Shown: piece after piece, positions 20,553 through 31,650 of the stretch
Layout of the letters: each line of letters starts with the position of its first letter
How positions within the stretch are numbered: position 1 is the first letter of the stretch
Assembly (NCBI GenBank): GCA_023213395.1
Contig: CM041465.1
Location: 234,987,741-235,051,740, forward strand
Source of the DNA: Cycas panzhihuaensis
Lineage: Eukaryota; Cycadophyta
Direction of reading: 5' to 3'
DNA length: 64,000 nucleotides
Notes under the pieces: generated by a model
What the model was told of the DNA's origin: nothing
The model's input: the letters and a program-made list of their open reading frames with translations, nothing else
Databases searched by the model: none
Program-made: the position numbers and the translations under genes

Positions 20553-22325
20553 CTTTTTTCGCAACCCCTTCTTAGAAGGGATAAGTTATTGTATGTGCAG
20601 GTTGGAGTGGTTTCGCATGAAAGGAAAAGGCCTCTAAATCCAGGTACACTTTATTCTCTTTTCCTTTCTTTCATTCCATTCGCTTCCTTTTGTTCCACTT
20701 TCTTTTCATAAGGGGAAGGTAAGGAAGCCCCCGCCCTTCGTGTTAATCTTGGTTGCATATCTACCGGTCACCGTGAGGGTGTGTATTACATGTGGGTGAG
20801 GTCTCTTGTCTGGGTATGCACATCTATCTCCCGGTCACCTCCTGGGTATGCACATCTATCTCCTTATCCCTCTATTTCCCCTTTTGCTTTTATTCAAATC
20901 TATGCTCTAGCTAAATAGATCACATGAAAGTGAAAGGGTAAATGGTATTGATTGTTTACACTTATATGTCATATGCTTGACTCATATAGGAAAAGAATGT
21001 TGTAGGAACCCCCATTTTTTCATCTTCCTCTTCCAACCAATCCAAACATATCCTTTAGGTATATTCTATTTGGCATCGCTTGCTTGCACATGTAACACTT
21101 ATTCTTTTTTCCTTTTGCCTCTTTAGTTGTTAAAGGAAAACTTGGATTAAGTACCTCTCTCTCACTCTCTCTTGGTTCTATTTGCCTTGACCAAATAGCC
21201 AAGGGAGACCCGCTTACATTATAGGCTTTCACCTACTCCATTCATATATGTCCCCCTTTATCAAAGGGAAACTCCTTGAGGATTCCTCTCTTTCCCTTCT
21301 AGCCATCCTAGGGTGGGAGGACCTTTCTCTCGAGATCATCTAGGCTGCCCCCTGTATGCACTTTCTCTTCTAGATTGAGGGCTACTTTAAGGTAGTTGGG
21401 TGTCATTCACATGTCCCGAACTTGCGCTCTGGCATACGGGGCACCCTGCTTGGTGCTCTCTTTGCTTGTAGGTTCTTGCCCACACCTTCAACATCATCGT
21501 TGACCACCATTACTCCTATTGAGCATAGTGACTATCCCGTAGATGTGCATCTAATTACCTAGATAGATTCTCACATGAACTTGGTAGTGGCAGATGCCTA
21601 GATCCTCTTCAGTTACTTATCAAAGGACCCTACTCCATGCATGCCCCACTTATGATGCTTAAGACCATCGCATGACTTGCCTATTTCACCCTAAAGTTTG
21701 ACCTCCTCATTTGGAACCCATGACATAATACCTATTCTATTAAAAGTTTTTATAATGATATTCCTCCTAGTTCCTTCATGGTTTGAACTACCGCCACACC
21801 TTCCTCACACTACTTGAGCTATCATATATGTATATCCCCTCTTGAAGCTACTTAGAGATTAAAAGAAAGAAAGAAAGAAAGAAAAAGAAGTCTAAAAAGG
21901 ACCCAAAAAAAAGAAAAAAAGGAAAAAGAAAGAGAAAAAGTATGTATATGGGTATGCTTTGAGTGGGGGATATCTGCCACCACTTACATAGTTCCCAAGG
22001 TAAGTTATGTGACGGCCTCATCCCTATCTATGATATGTAGCTTAGGCCTAGTCAAGAAGGCTATTTTAGGATGTTTAGATCTAATCATGTAGACCCACTA
22101 TAGTCTCAATCATGATTGAACTCCACTTAGCACAGCTTCTACTTTAGGTGGATTTTAAAGGAGGTTCTCTAATCTAGGTTATTGGCTTTTCCCAAAGGCT
22201 AGAAGATTTTATTATTCTAGTAAAATTCTTATACTTGACTTGGTTCTTATTGATGCTTGTTGATTCCCATAGCTTCTTATTATTTAGTGATTCTATCTCA
22301 AGTTATCATTGCATATCGCTATGGC

Positions 22326-22740
22326 ATTGATCATTCATATCAATGGGGGTAGGAATCAGAATCTAAGGCTTTCTGCTACTACCTGGGTCATTTGCGATCC
22401 CTCTTGGTATACTTTTATTTGATCTGGGATCTATCTATATGAAGCCACTAATAATGAAGCTGAGTACACTACTGTCATTGAGGCTTTGACCGATGCACTT
22501 CACTTTCATCAATGCTTTATCATTTTATAGTGTGACTCTTAAATTGTTATCTCCTAACTTACCTAAGTTTATTGCTATATTTGCCCTCAACTGAGGTTGT
22601 TATCCATGACTACTATATCCCTTCTAGCCTAGTTATCTTCTATTGACATTCACCATATTCCCTATGGACTTAACATTAAAGTGGATAATTTGGTTAATTT
22701 CATTCTTCAGCATCATCTACTATTGGAAAACGACCCTTCT
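22326..22740 (+). pseudogene. Second RNase H (aRNH type) remnant, element D
   Basis: The forward frame reads from an ATG (MALIIHINGG), then SATTWVICDPS, then YEATNNEAEYTTVIEALTDA with the catalytic Glu, CDS with the second Asp, and ..SIDIHHIPYGLNIKVDNL, where the last Asp is kept in KVDNL. Several stops interrupt it (before the ATNN block, before and after CDS, and later). The MALxI start is the same as in G and E. Not functional. Confidence 0.72.
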
Positions 22741-22820
22741 TAGGGTTGCTCAACTACTCATTGAGGCACTCATATCTATAGGGGTGCAAAACCCCCTAGC
22801 CTCACCTCTGAGGGATACCC

Positions 22821-23208
22821 ACTAATGAGGTAAAACTATGGTAGCAACCTTAGGCCTACAATAGCCCCTTGCAAAGGCTAAGTCATGCCACTAAAGCTTC
22901 TCCTTGTGCTTCAGCGAGAGCTTAAACTGCCACATAACTCTGAAACAAGGATAAACTAATATGTATGTTTGTATATATTTCATTTATTTGGATTGTCATT
23001 GTCCTTTCATGCAAGTCTTTATTATTTAAAGAAAAAGATATAAAATAATAAAAAATCAAAAAAACTATAAAATAATAAAAAATCAAAAAATATTATAAAA
23101 TAATAAAATCCAAAAAAAATATAAAATGACAAAAAAAGAATTATAAAACATTAAAATCCAAAAAAATTATACCTCCAAAAGATGGTCACTAATGAGGTAA
23201 AACTATGG
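22821..23208 (+). repeat. Two copies of the 3' motif flanking an A-rich tandem repeat, element D
   Basis: ACTAATGAGGTAAAACTATG occurs at 22821 and again at 23188. Between them (about 23030-23165) lies an A-rich repeat with units like TATAAAATAATAAAAAATCA, roughly five copies of 25-35 bases. So the motif is already duplicated here, whereas A, C and G show one copy. Confidence 0.72.
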
Positions 23209-23241
23209 AGACCAGCCCTGAGCCCATTGGGCCCCTTCTTC

Positions 23242-25765
23242 TTGGTGGTGTTAGGTTTGTTCCTAGTAAGATGATGGTGTTCTACGATGGGCCCTCAGTA
23301 AGGTCACCAAAAGGATAGTCTAGGTTTTGGAGAAGATCTAATATGAAGCTCAAAAGAGACCTAAAGGACCATCTTTGCCCAACTCTTAAAAAGAAGTCTT
23401 CGCCTAATAGTGTCGTCTATCTTAGTGAGAGTGGATACGATGAAAGGTATGTATGTGAAATTGGGTGATAGAATCCATCAACCTACACAACTTAATGAAG
23501 GAGTTCTAAGTTCAGAGTCATACTTATAATATCCTCAAGATCCTTCCTAGGGACTTCTCTCTTATAATTGGTTCAACTTTCTAAGTTTTACTAAGATGTA
23601 GAAGAGGGTAAGTTAATAGAAATAATAGTTTATCTTATTTGGGTTTCGAGGTTTTGATATTGCTGCAAGGGTGCAAAGCCAAAAGAGCAAAATAATACAA
23701 TCAAAGAAACCATAAGACCAAACTAATATCAATTTGTTTCTTGTTTTTTCTTTTTTTTATAATAAAATCTCAAACAAACACACTAGAAACTATGCATGCA
23801 AGTCCTTTTTTGTTGTTGTTTTTTAAGCAAACACACTAGAAACTATGCATGTAAGTCCTTCTTTGTTGTTTTTTTAAAATAAACACACTAGAAATTATGC
23901 ATGCAAGTCCTTTTTTGTTGTTTTTTTTAAACAAATACACTAGAAACTATACATGTATGTCCTTTTATGTTATTTTTTAAGATATTTTTTGTTGCATATA
24001 AGATAAATGATGTACATGCAACTATGAAGTCACTCTCCTACATGTAACATACATAATTTATTTTAAGAGAGATAATGCCATGCAAATAAAATTTGAAAAT
24101 ATTCACACTATCTTTGTGTAAATTTCTTTTCAAAAGAGATTAATCTATATGCAAGACTAGCTAATATGCTCTAACCTTGATGCATACAACTAATTTTTTT
24201 AAAATTTGATAAAATAATGCATAAAAAAAGAAAATCTTAAAGGAAACTACTATTGTTCTATGATATTTTTTAGACCTATGAGATGATAAATAAGTCATAA
24301 ATCTAAATAATAATCATACATGCAAGATCAATCAAAGGTTTTATCATAATTAGAGTAGTGAGAGCTCCAAAAGGAATCCTTGAACCTAATACAAAAGTTG
24401 AAAATTAGAGATATTCCAACCAAATGATACTATCAACTTTTGATTCTCAATATGCAAGAGATAACTTGGAAATAAAAGTGCATGCAATGACAGGTATAAG
24501 ATAAATATTCCTTCCCTATTGTAAAGAGCACCTCAAAATGGTAGTGTTCTTTTCACTTGACTAACTTTTCCACATGCTTTCCTCTAAAACAAGAGTGAAG
24601 AAGGAAACAAAAACAATCTAAAGAGGCCAAACATGAGCTAAACTACACCAAATAAGAGCGACAGTCCAACTGAAATATAGGCTATTGTGAGAGAGTGGGA
24701 AGCAGTAGCTAGATGTATAGTGGAGAGATGACCATGCCCCACCCTAGTCTATCCTTAAGGAACCCCAAAAAGGGTAGACCTTTCAGCATATATTTAAATT
24801 CTAAAAGTCCAAACAATAATCCAACAACAATCAACCAATGAAAAGAAATAGTTTTGAGATAAAATTACCTTCAAGATAACATGAAATAAGCTTGAAATCT
24901 AATAGGAAAGATCTTACCAAATCCAAAGAAGTTTGAAGCAAAAATTGATGAAGATCTAAAGAGATGAAAGCTTAGACCATCAACAATTGAGTGGTAGTAG
25001 CACAGTAATAAAACTTCTTTCAAATTTCACCAAATAACTTCAGAAAATCAAGTCTCTAAAAAGCATAGTAACATTCCTCAAGAATTCTCCAAGAAGTTCA
25101 CAAAGAGAAAGAATCATTTCTTCCTCTCTTATTCTCAACTCTCTTAACTTCTCTCGTCTCTTTTTCTTTTTTTCTATCTATATAAAAAACTATGATCAAA
25201 AATCCCTTTATAACACTTTTGGCATTAAAAGAATCAAATCCCACCAATTCTAGGTGTGGGATGCAAAATTTTGGCACGCTACCAAGTTTTACATGCATAT
25301 AGTAAAAAATGTAGTGATTAGTTAGGAGGTAAAAATAACTTATTAAAAAGGTAAAACATGATTCTTATTGATAAATTAAAGCATAAATGACTGTATTAAT
25401 GAGGAGAGGGGCCCAAAACACGATGAAAATAATAAACACAAGCCTAAAAATGATAAAAAAATGGGTGAAATCTAGGATAAAAAATTCAAAAATAGCAAAC
25501 TTTGAAAGAAGCATAGGGTTAAGTTAGTCATAAAGAAAACTTTGTTGCTATAGTTTATGTCATTAGATGAATGATAGGAATACCTATTACATCATCATTT
25601 ATTACATTTTATCAATCAATAATCACAAATTATTTTAATAAAACAAGGCCCAATCCATCAAGTAAAATCAAGATACATCAATCACTACTAATAAAACCAT
25701 ACAACATGCATGCATTTACCAACATAATCTAAATACAACTAAGGAGGCCAAGTTTTGGTGAAACA
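23242..25765 (-). repeat. 3' LTR of element E
   Basis: Aligns with 35991-38366 over nearly its whole length. On the reverse strand it is taken to start TGTTTCACCAAAACTTGG (25765) after a purine run and to end ..AACCTAACACCACCA. The outer start is my choice: the other LTR stops matching at about 25580, but a TGTTTC start and a TATA-like box about 550 bases in fit the family better than a start at 25591. Confidence 0.72.
23768..23990. repeat. ~52-bp tandem repeat inside the 3' LTR of E
   Basis: About four units, each AAACACACTAGAAACTATGC then ATGCAAGTCC and a T-rich stretch with TTGTTGTTTTTT. Each unit carries a CATGCA/CATGTA core. The matching array is in the 5' LTR at 36526-36780, with altered T-tract lengths. 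Confidence 0.85.
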
Positions 25766-25780
25766 TTTTTTCTCTTGGTA
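25766..25780 (-). other. Candidate polypurine tract, element E
   Basis: Reverse strand TACCAAGAGAAAAAA directly before TGTTTC; compare TGCCAAGGGGGCAG before TGTTTC in A and C. Confidence 0.5.
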
Positions 25781-25980
25781 CCTAAGGCTCCTATTCTAAA
25801 AAGAGATATAGGATGATGAGAGGTGGTGATGACATGAGTATTTGTTGCTCTAGATAAAGTGATAGGGACTAATTAAATGTATGGATGATGGGGTACTGTT
25901 TTTTATAGTGGAATAAAATCTACACTGCAACTTGATTCTGAAAACTTCTATTGGTATAGTTACTTGAAAGGACTGAATAG

Positions 25981-26150
25981 TCTTAACCAAAGAGGTGTCA
26001 TTCATATTCCTTACCCAAAAGGACTGGGTATCAACCATGTTACCCAAAAAGGATTGGGTATTCAACTCTGTTACCCAAAAGAAGTGGGTATTCAACTCAT
26101 AAATGTCATTATGTTTATCTTCTCACCTAAAAGAACTAGGTGCTTACTGT
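25981..26150. repeat. ~30-bp minisatellite in the 3' region of E
   Basis: Four to five units around TTACCCAAAAGGACTGGGTA followed by TTCAACTCTG or similar (near 25981, 26011, 26040, 26071 and 26122). The core has imperfect dyad symmetry (ACCCAAAAGGACTGGGT). The short forward and reverse frames over it are repeat artefacts. Confidence 0.8.
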
Positions 26151-26162
26151 TATAAAAAACTT

Positions 26163-26275
26163 ACCTAATGCCCACAAACTAGATAGGACTCTCACTTCAA
26201 ATAAATGTTATCTACTGCCCACAAATCAGATGGGACTTTATCACTAAATGTCTATAAATTAGATGTGCTTCTAAT
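26163..26275. repeat. Second short tandem repeat in the 3' region of E
   Basis: Three diverged units: CTAATGCCCACAAACTAGAT, CTACTGCCCACAAATCAGAT and CTAAATGTCTATAAATTAGA, spaced about 50 and 33 bases. Distinct from the arrays on either side. Confidence 0.65.
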
Positions 26276-26349
26276 ATACATCTAGTCATAGTTTATCTCT
26301 CATTAACTAAGTATCAGAGGGAAGTCTTTTTGCCAAAGCAAAAGGGATA

Positions 26350-26700
26350 GACTATCATAGTTTAAGCTCATTAATGGGTGACTTTTTAGAGTAAAATATT
26401 TTTTTTGGGGTAAAATGATGGATTGTCATAGTTTAAGCTCATTAATAGATGAATTTTTGGAGCAAGCCCATTATACTTTAGCCTTGTTAATGGGGTGAGG
26501 GCTCTTGGAGGATGATTTCCATCTTTTAACCTCATTAACAATTGACTTTAGAGGGATCCTTGTCATAGTTTTGGCTCATTAATAGGTATGGAGGCCTCAG
26601 AGTAAGGTCTTATCATAGTTTATACTCATCAACGAGGAACTAGAAACTTAATGTTTGCCATCCTGTCCTAGTTTAGACTCTTTGATAGGTACCTGAAAGC
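26350..26700 (-). repeat. Minisatellite made of the conserved 3' motif, element E
   Basis: About seven diverged units. On the forward strand they read CATAGTTTAAGCTCATTAAT and similar, near 26356, 26427, 26469, 26520, 26563, 26614 and 26667. The reverse complement (ATTAATGAGCTTAAACTATG) is the motif that is single-copy after RNase H in A, C and G. Further copies lie at about 26890, 27410, 27440, 28905, 28980 and 29015, on both sides of the RNase H. Confidence 0.75.
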
Positions 26701-27510
26701 TTAGAGTGATTACTTATCTCTAAACCTTTTATCCCTCCTATTCTCATTTATATTTGAGCATAGGATGCATTCATTAGTGTGATTTATCTAATGAAACATG
26801 CAATGATTTTTATCATATTTTACTTTTTTTGTTCTTTTGTGGTTATATATTTTTTTGTTTTTTTTTTTATAATACTATATACATGGTAGTTTATACTTAT
26901 TCTAGAGTAGTATGGTTTAAGAAAGACAAGGTTAGGGGAGGAATAAAAACTAGGAGATAAATAAAAGATTAGAATAGGGTAAGTGAAAGGTTTACTTATT
27001 CTATTTTTATAAACTTAAAATCATCTGGAATACAAACATCAATAAGTTTATAAAAGTAGAAGATGGAGCAATATAAATCTCCAAAAAGGAAATCTATATA
27101 ACTCACATTACACTCTTGATAGATTATATAAATATAGGATAATCCCACACTCATATAACATATCATAAATGATGTAAGTTATTTAGTAAACAAAACTAAT
27201 CTCGCTCGATAAGTGAGTAACTACTTGGGTATATTGGATTCTTCATTGGCTCCTTGTAGGGGCAAGAAGCTTTTAAGAACTTGCCCCCTACCAAGATCCT
27301 TGATAGCCTAAGATTCCCATGTGGGTCTAACCCTTTCACATATCTTGCTTCAATCTCATACCTATCACAATAATCTCACAACTACCTAAACCTATAGTCT
27401 TAATAAACTAATAGTTTATACTCATCATGGAGTGATAGTTTATACTCATTTTAGAGTGGGGTGCCCCCTAGTTAGAAGAAGTAAAATTAATCAATATGAT
27501 CATCAAGGAT

Positions 27511-27930
27511 TGAGGAAATGAGAGCATCAACTTCAAGATTAAAAGAATGTGGTATGTACTGGATGGTCATTGAGGAAAATAGGGACAATAATAATGAGGC
27601 CTAATGATGCAAAGAAAGGAGTCATGGAGAGTGGACCTAGTACATCCCAACTAACTGATAAACCATAACCTAAGAATCAACATACAAAGTAATAGGTCTA
27701 AGGTAAAATTGAGAGACATCTAATAAGGCTCCTATAATTTCAAGGTATTCAACTTCATTATTGGTTGCCCTAGGTATAAAGAAACCTATAAAAAGGAGGG
27801 GACTTCCTGATTGGTCATAAACCACCCAAGTAGAAGTAGATAGTCCTAGGTTTCCTTTACTACCCCCATCGATGAAGATACTTAATGCCATGGGAATGAG
27901 AGGATCTAAACTAGGAGACCATGTGATCAA
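27511..27930 (-). pseudogene. Second RNase H (aRNH type), separate ORF, element E
   Basis: Reverse strand. The ORF holds MALSIFIDGGSKGNLGLSTS (first Asp and GNxG turn), ATNNEVEYLEIIGALLD (Glu) and TLYVDS (second Asp), then a stop at 27670. Past it the frame still reads VMVYQLVGMY and YIPHSFNLEVDAL with the last Asp. It lies about 1.3 kb downstream of integrase with no PMD gene between, showing that the detached position of this domain does not depend on PMD. An upstream in-frame ATG exists at 27930, but MAL is the start shared with D and G. Confidence 0.82.
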
Positions 27931-29019
27931 TAAAAGAAGGTATGGGAATCAATCAGTAAGGATATGGTGGTAGAAATAGATCTCTAACTATGATGAAGTA
28001 AGAAGAAGAAACCCAAGTAAGATAATTATGATCAAGGTGTCAAGAAGGGTTCAATCGTAACTGAGGCCATGGTGGACCCAAGCAGCTAGATTTGAAAATC
28101 CTAAATGACTCATCCAAATGAACCCAACATATAGATAAATAGGTTGGGATGAATCTATCACATGACTTACCCCAGATTACAAGAGGATGAAAACAATAAT
28201 CTTACTTTTTACTTTCTTTCAACTTTCTTTTCTTTTTTCTTCCTTTTTTTTTTGATTTACTTTTTCTTTTTTCTTTATTTTTTACTTTTCACTTCCACTT
28301 TTCATAAGAATAGGATCATAGTTATCTTCTTAAGAAACTCTTGTACTCAACATAGTAAGGATTTCTCCTTTTTAATAGAATCTTAAAGGGAAAGTGGCCA
28401 ATCTCCTTAAGGAATGAATTGCAGGGAGCAAAAAGGAAATCAAAATCATGATGTCTCCAAGCCTAAAGGGAAGGTGACGGAATAAGTATCTATTCTGAAG
28501 GAATAATAATCATAACTAAGGATAATAAAAATAATCAATAATTGGGGGTATATGACTAAAAAGGAAATCCCAAAGTTAACCAACTAGCAAGTAAAAGTGA
28601 GGTCTAAATTAACAAGGTAACAAACTGACAAATAAAAGTAAACTCTCAATGAATGAGTGAATACTCGAAGTTGACAAGGGGTGTTTCTCTTTCCAAGATG
28701 AAAGTATAATAAAGGCGGGGGTAGAGGTCCTCTTTTGAGTGTAGGACTCAAAGGAGAATAAGATCTAAATGATGGTAAACACATAACCCATATAAGTGCT
28801 AGAAAGAGCACATGACTTACATGATTATGGGTTGGATCTATCACAAAAACACCACAATGCTTAATGAAAAGAAGAAAGTACAAAAAAAAAAGGAATATTT
28901 TGGCCATAGTTTTAGCTCATTAGGCAAAGATACAAGTTTCAAAGCAACTGATCTTTTGAAGAGAATGAATTTGCTTATAGTTTAAATTCATTAGGCAAAG
29001 GTATTAGCTTTGGTATCAT
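27931..29019. other. Intergenic 3' region between integrase and second RNase H, element E
   Basis: No gene supported. It includes a T/C-rich low-complexity run (28200-28300) and three more motif copies (28905-29040). The reverse frame at 28584-28907 is not conserved elsewhere. No PMD-like reading was found on the forward strand. Confidence 0.55.
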
Positions 29020-29960
29020 AGTTTATTCTTATTACAGAGGAAGTCGTGTATATGCTATTAGGCATAAAGTATTCTCAAATATTAAGAATTAATAGGTACC
29101 CTGAACTCTAATCCTTCCAATGTCAAAATTTAGTAGGCTCTATTAGTTAAGTCTTCAATTACTAAGAAAGGTCATATCCATTTGGGAGAAAACTTCTATT
29201 GCCTATCGTACAAATATTCTAACTTTAAAACCTTGTCACCCACATTAAACTTTCTAAGCCTAAGCTACCTATCTTATGCATCTTAAACTCTAGCTTTGGA
29301 TGTGACATTATTTTGTAAGGATTGCAGGTGAGTCTCATCTAACTTCTCTAGCTCTAAAAGGTGAGCTTCCCTTTGGAACAGCTTGTTGATAAATTCCTTC
29401 AATGAGATATGTAGAGAAGGAATTTCGACCTCTAATGGTAAAACAACCTCAACACCATAAACAAGAGTGAATGGTTTCATACCCATAGCATTTTTTATTG
29501 TAGTCCTATAGGCCCATAATATAGAAAACAACTAAGAGTGCCAATCCTTATGAGAAGTAGCAACAATATTAGCCAGAATCTTAATCAAAATCTTGTTAAA
29601 TGCTTTCACTTAGCCATTCACTTGAGGATGATTGGGGTAGATATCCTATGAGTAATATGAAACTTACTGCATAGTTCATTAACATGGGGATTACAAAATG
29701 AAGTTCCATTATCAGTAATGATAACATCCAGTATCCCAAATCTATAAATAATATGCTAAAATATGAAAGTATTGACAATCTTTCTAGTAGCAAAGACCAA
29801 TGGAATAGCTTCACTCCACTTTATAAAGTATTCAATTATAGTTAGAATGAATTTATGCCCATTTGATAATGTTGGAAAGATTTGTCCAATAAGGTCGAGG
29901 CCCCATTGAGAGAAAGGCCAAGGTGAAACTATGGATTTTATTTCTTACGCAAATTAATGG
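29020..29960 (-). pseudogene. pol: Integrase remnant, element E
   Basis: Reverse strand with stops. The core reads EAIPLVFATRKIVNTF, then FGILDVIITDNGTSFCNPHV with the second catalytic Asp (TDNG), HRISTPI and a degraded stretch where the Glu helix is expected. Then YRTTIKNAMGMKPFTLVYGV, VLPLEVEIPSL and a C-terminal part (LDETHLQSLQNNVTSKARV) matching the helix at the start of the A fragment. Integrase joins element DNA to the chromosome. Broken and inactive. Confidence 0.8.
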
Positions 29961-30409
29961 ATTAAAGTTGTATGGGATTTCCATTTCTAACATCTCTGAA
30001 CAAAAAAGTAGGCATACTTAAATAAGATAGGCCAATAATAACCCACATCGACCACCAAAATGTACACCATTTATACCATCATGAGATTCTATTAAAGTAA
30101 TTAAAGATTCATTAGGTGAAAGACACCTGAGTAGAACCCCATCAAAAGAATGCTTGTATAAGGTATCATCCAACAAAAGATACTATCTAGTAGTAGCGCA
30201 AATTTGTCCTCTCTTATTTGAGGTAGAAAGAGAAGGAAAAGATTGATCATGAAGATATAATCCAATCTCTCCATACCATGGGTCATTAGAAGGAATGACC
30301 TGGATAAGGAAGATATGTTTGTCAGGAGGGGAATCATCAACAGTTTCGCAAGAATGATTTAGATGAAGGACATTAGCCATAATCTCCATAACGATCATGC
30401 TTTTCTTAG

Positions 30410-30770
30410 ACTTCCTATTGATCACTTGTAAATCAAATTCTTGAAGTAGTAAGGACCATTTTCCTAGTCGACCAGTAATATTAGGCTTAGTAAGTAAGTA
30501 CCTTATAGGATCAGATTAAACAATAAGATGGACCTTATTCCCAAGGAGGAGGTGGTAGAACTTCTTAGTAGAAAAAATTATGGTAAGACATTCTTTTTCA
30601 GGAAAAGGATAATGAAGCTTAGCTACTACAAGGGTCCTACTAATAAAATATATAGCTGTTTCTTTACCAAAATCATCTTCTTACACTAACATGGCTGCTA
30701 GCAATTCCTCAGTAGCTAAAGTGTATAGGATGAATGGATTATTAAACCTTGGTAGAGAAAGAACTAGAGC
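30410..30770 (-). pseudogene. pol: Retroviral-type RNase H domain remnant, element E
   Basis: Reverse strand: NPFILYTLATEELLAAMLV, stop, EDDFGKETAIYFISRTL, AKLHYPFPEKECLTIIFSTK and KFYHLLLGNKVHLIV. This is the RNase H that normally follows RT in Ty3/gypsy elements. The element therefore carries two RNase H domains, this one in pol and the aRNH at 27511-27930. In-frame stops make it non-functional. Confidence 0.75.
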
Positions 30771-30879
30771 AGAAGCCAAGGCTTGATTCAGCCTATCAAA
30801 GGACTCTTTAACTTGGGGAGGCCATTGCAATTCAATGTCTTTCTTCAATAGATTAGTGATAGGCTTAGCATCTAAGGAA

Positions 30880-31650
30880 AAGTCAACGATGAAACGTATT
30901 AGAAAACTAAGCCTCCCTGAAAAGGAAATAATCTATTTCTCGGTCTTTAAAGGAGGCATTTGAACAATAGCCTTAATCTTCTTGAGATCAATTATAATCT
31001 CATCTTAAGAAATAATATTTCCCAACATCTTTCTTGATGTAATGGCAAAAACACACTTGGAAGGATTTAAGCACAAACAATACTTTTTGCATCTTTGAAA
31101 AATGGTTCTAAGGTTATGTAAATAATCAGATCTTTTGCATGAAAGGGCAAGCATATCATCTAAATGAACAACAATAATATTACCAATTAGATCATGGAAG
31201 ATATGAATCATAGCCCTGAGATATATTGCATTAGTATTCTTTAATCCAAATGGCATAACTTTATAAATGAAGGTACCCCAGGGAGTAGTAAAAGAAGTCT
31301 TATGGCAGTCATGAGGTGTAATAGAGATCTGATTATATCCTAAAAACTCATCCATAAGAGACATTACCTTAAAATCATTTATCTAGTCCTAAATCTAATC
31401 AAGGAAGGGAAGAGGAAAATTGTCTTTGGGACACGTATCATTAATGTCATAAAAGTCTATGAAAATATGAATTGTACTATTCTTCTGTGCTATAAAAACT
31501 ATGTTAGAGACCCATTAGGAGTAATTGACACTCTTAATAAATCTCTCTACTAATAACTTCTCCACTTCTTACTTAATGGAAAGAGAGAGATATGGATGAA
31601 TGGGATGTTACTTTTATCATTTCAGTTTTGTGCCAGGAATAATGGTAATA
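30880..31650 (-). pseudogene. pol: Reverse transcriptase domain remnant, element E
   Basis: An open block at 31364-31005 (reverse) holds the palm: MDEFLGYNQISI (first Asp motif), TTPWGTFIYKVMPFGLKNTN and the catalytic pair in VVHLDDMLA, where the usual Tyr of YxDD is His. LNPSKCVFAITSRKMLGNII follows. The fingers lie at 31380-31650 with stops. The catalytic Asp pair is kept, but the domain is interrupted on both sides. Confidence 0.85.

Larger units (their letters stand above)
13172..21553 (+). mobile_element. Element C: internally deleted Ty3/gypsy element with antisense PMD gene and 3' LTR
   Basis: Forward strand from the protease-RT linker to the 3' LTR. The region from the start of RT to the integrase C-terminus is missing, joined in frame at about 13842. 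Downstream it keeps the full 3' module: stem-loop, spacer, antisense PMD gene with promoter, RNase H ORF, 3' motif, polypurine tract and LTR. Its left part is cut by the 5' LTR of B. Its LTR abuts D at 21554. Confidence 0.85.
18702..21553 (+). repeat. 3' LTR of element C
   Basis: Starts TGTTTCCCAGCTACTAGGAA and ends near ..CCCGTAGATGTGCATCTA, where the final CA is now TA; length about 2852. It contains a (TA)n tract (20479-20551). The 3' end position is set by alignment with LTRs A and B and could be off by a few bases. Confidence 0.82.
21554..23241 (+). mobile_element. Element D: remnant with RNase H and 3' module
   Basis: A forward-strand remnant between the end of LTR C and the LTR of E. 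21554-22320 has no recognisable gene; it holds a purine-rich AAAG-type run (21857-21950). RNase H follows at 22326, then two copies of the 3' motif with an A-rich tandem repeat between them. C appears inserted to its left and E to its right. Confidence 0.65.

Noticed and set aside
20248-20637. Open frame with a long Tyr-Ile run
   Set aside because: Produced by the (TA)n tract in LTR C. The same applies to the reverse frames at 20367-20564 and 40762-41031.
26350-26700. Cluster of small RNA genes or tRNA relics
   Set aside because: No cloverleaf, box A/B or other RNA-gene signature; the units match the 3' motif of the retroelements.
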